From Stomorhina lunata (Eukaryota > Arthropoda > Insecta > Diptera > Rhiniidae): a stretch of DNA of 64,000 nucleotides. Each line of letters starts with the position of its first letter. The first letter of the stretch is position 1. The stretch is taken from contig OW121740.1 in the NCBI GenBank assembly GCA_933228675.1, positions 50,608,174 to 50,672,173 on the forward strand, in the 5' to 3' direction. Made by a program: the position numbers and the translations under genes. Of this stretch, positions 63,579-64,000 are shown one piece after another. The notes beneath the pieces were generated by a model. The model was given only the letters and a program-made list of their open reading frames with translations, made no database searches and was not told the DNA's origin.

Positions 63579-64000
63579 ACAAGTAAGAAAGTGCTATAGT
63601 CGGTCAAGCCCGACCATACGATAGCCTTCACCACTAAGGTCAAAGGTGTTCTTTTTCCTGTATAAAGACAAAAATTTTGCTAAATACAAACATACATACA
63701 AACATTTTCTCAAAACTTATATACTTAAGCTGTTTCCGTCATTTGTACTTATATGAGAGCTAGGGTCAAATCTGGACCGATTATCTCGAAATTTAGCCAA
63801 TTGATTACAGTTTTTACAAAAACAAGTAAGAAAGTGCTATAGTCGGTCAAGCCCGACCATAAAGACGAATATTTGTGTAAAGACGAATATTTGCTAAATT
63901 TTGCCATCATAGAAACATATTCTGAAAACTTTTACATTTAAGCTGTTTCCGCCATTTGGACTTTTATGAGAGCTAGGGTCAAATGTGGACCGTTTATCTC
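63579..64000. repeat. Two tandem copies of a dispersed element starting AACAAGTAAGAAAGTGCTAT
   Basis: Copies start near 63579 and 63821 (step ~243) and the second runs off the window. Both begin AACAAGTAAGAAAGTGCTAT, followed by the small hairpin GTCGG-TCAAGC-CCGAC, and later share AAGCTGTTTCCG, ATGAGAGCTAGGGTCAAAT and TGGACCG. I recall this AGTCGGTCAAGCCCGACCAT block as common in muscoid fly genomes. Its element class is not clear to me. Confidence 0.75.

Noticed and set aside
33633..64000. Further exons of the zinc-finger gene, especially the C2H2 finger
   Set aside because: The unique intervals were scanned for a Lys-Cys-x-Trp type finger start and a Cys/His pattern next to an acceptor site; none was found.
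1..64000. Bacterial or phage defence system, operon or ribosome-binding sites
   Set aside because: Spliced exons, a non-LTR retrotransposon and intronic satellite arrays show that this is animal nuclear DNA.

Overview
This 64 kb window is eukaryotic, very AT-rich and almost free of coding sequence. It looks like intronic DNA of a dipteran fly, most likely a calyptrate (blowfly or house-fly type). Three things point that way. There are two clear spliced coding exons of a ZNF395/ZNF704/SLC2A4RG-family zinc-finger gene (Drosophila Glut4EF), plus a plausible 20-nt micro-exon. There is a 5'-truncated Jockey-type non-LTR retrotransposon. A dispersed repeat at the right end carries a motif I recall as common in muscoid flies. 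There is no operon, CRISPR array, rRNA or tRNA that I can support.

Layout. 1-1.57 kb: 21-bp tandem array. 3.0-5.1 kb: degenerate ~125-bp repeat. 6.3-15 kb: domain saturated with AAAGCTTT words and containing several local tandem repeats of 200-300 bp. 16.87-18.07 kb: two-part higher-order repeat of ~318 bp. 18.4-21.2 kb: first large array of a family built on the palindrome TTTTTCTATAGAAAAA. 22.5-23.73 kb: LINE fragment with target-site duplication. 24.5-25.3 kb: fold-back element. 28.19-28.32 and 30.30-30.51 kb: the two exons, with an intron between them made almost wholly of two tandem arrays. 31.8-33.5 kb: second large CTATAG array. 33.607-33.626 kb: candidate micro-exon. 35.15-52.93 kb: further CTATAG arrays with spacers that switch orientation from array to array. 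51.28-51.40 kb: short hairpin MITE. 52.93-54.31 and 56.17-59.9 kb: 21-bp arrays around GTACCTTTT. 60.1-63.3 kb: smaller repeats and a decayed transposase-like reading frame on the minus strand. 63.58 kb to the end: two copies of the dispersed element.

The exons read in one consistent frame across both introns. They cover the low-complexity region before the zinc finger in this family. The zinc-finger exon itself is not in the window, so the gene has introns of more than 28 kb upstream and more than 30 kb downstream within this segment alone.

The most interesting feature is non-coding. About 17 kb consists of ten arrays of a 31- or 35-bp monomer that share one palindromic core but have array-specific spacers in both orientations. 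Several arrays are therefore reverse complements of each other. One such pair lies in the introns either side of the two exons, an arrangement known to favour exon circularisation. Two other pairs form large inverted repeats. Many of the unrelated tandem families in the window also contain a short inverted repeat in each monomer. Boundaries of repeats are approximate, and copy numbers are length divided by unit length.
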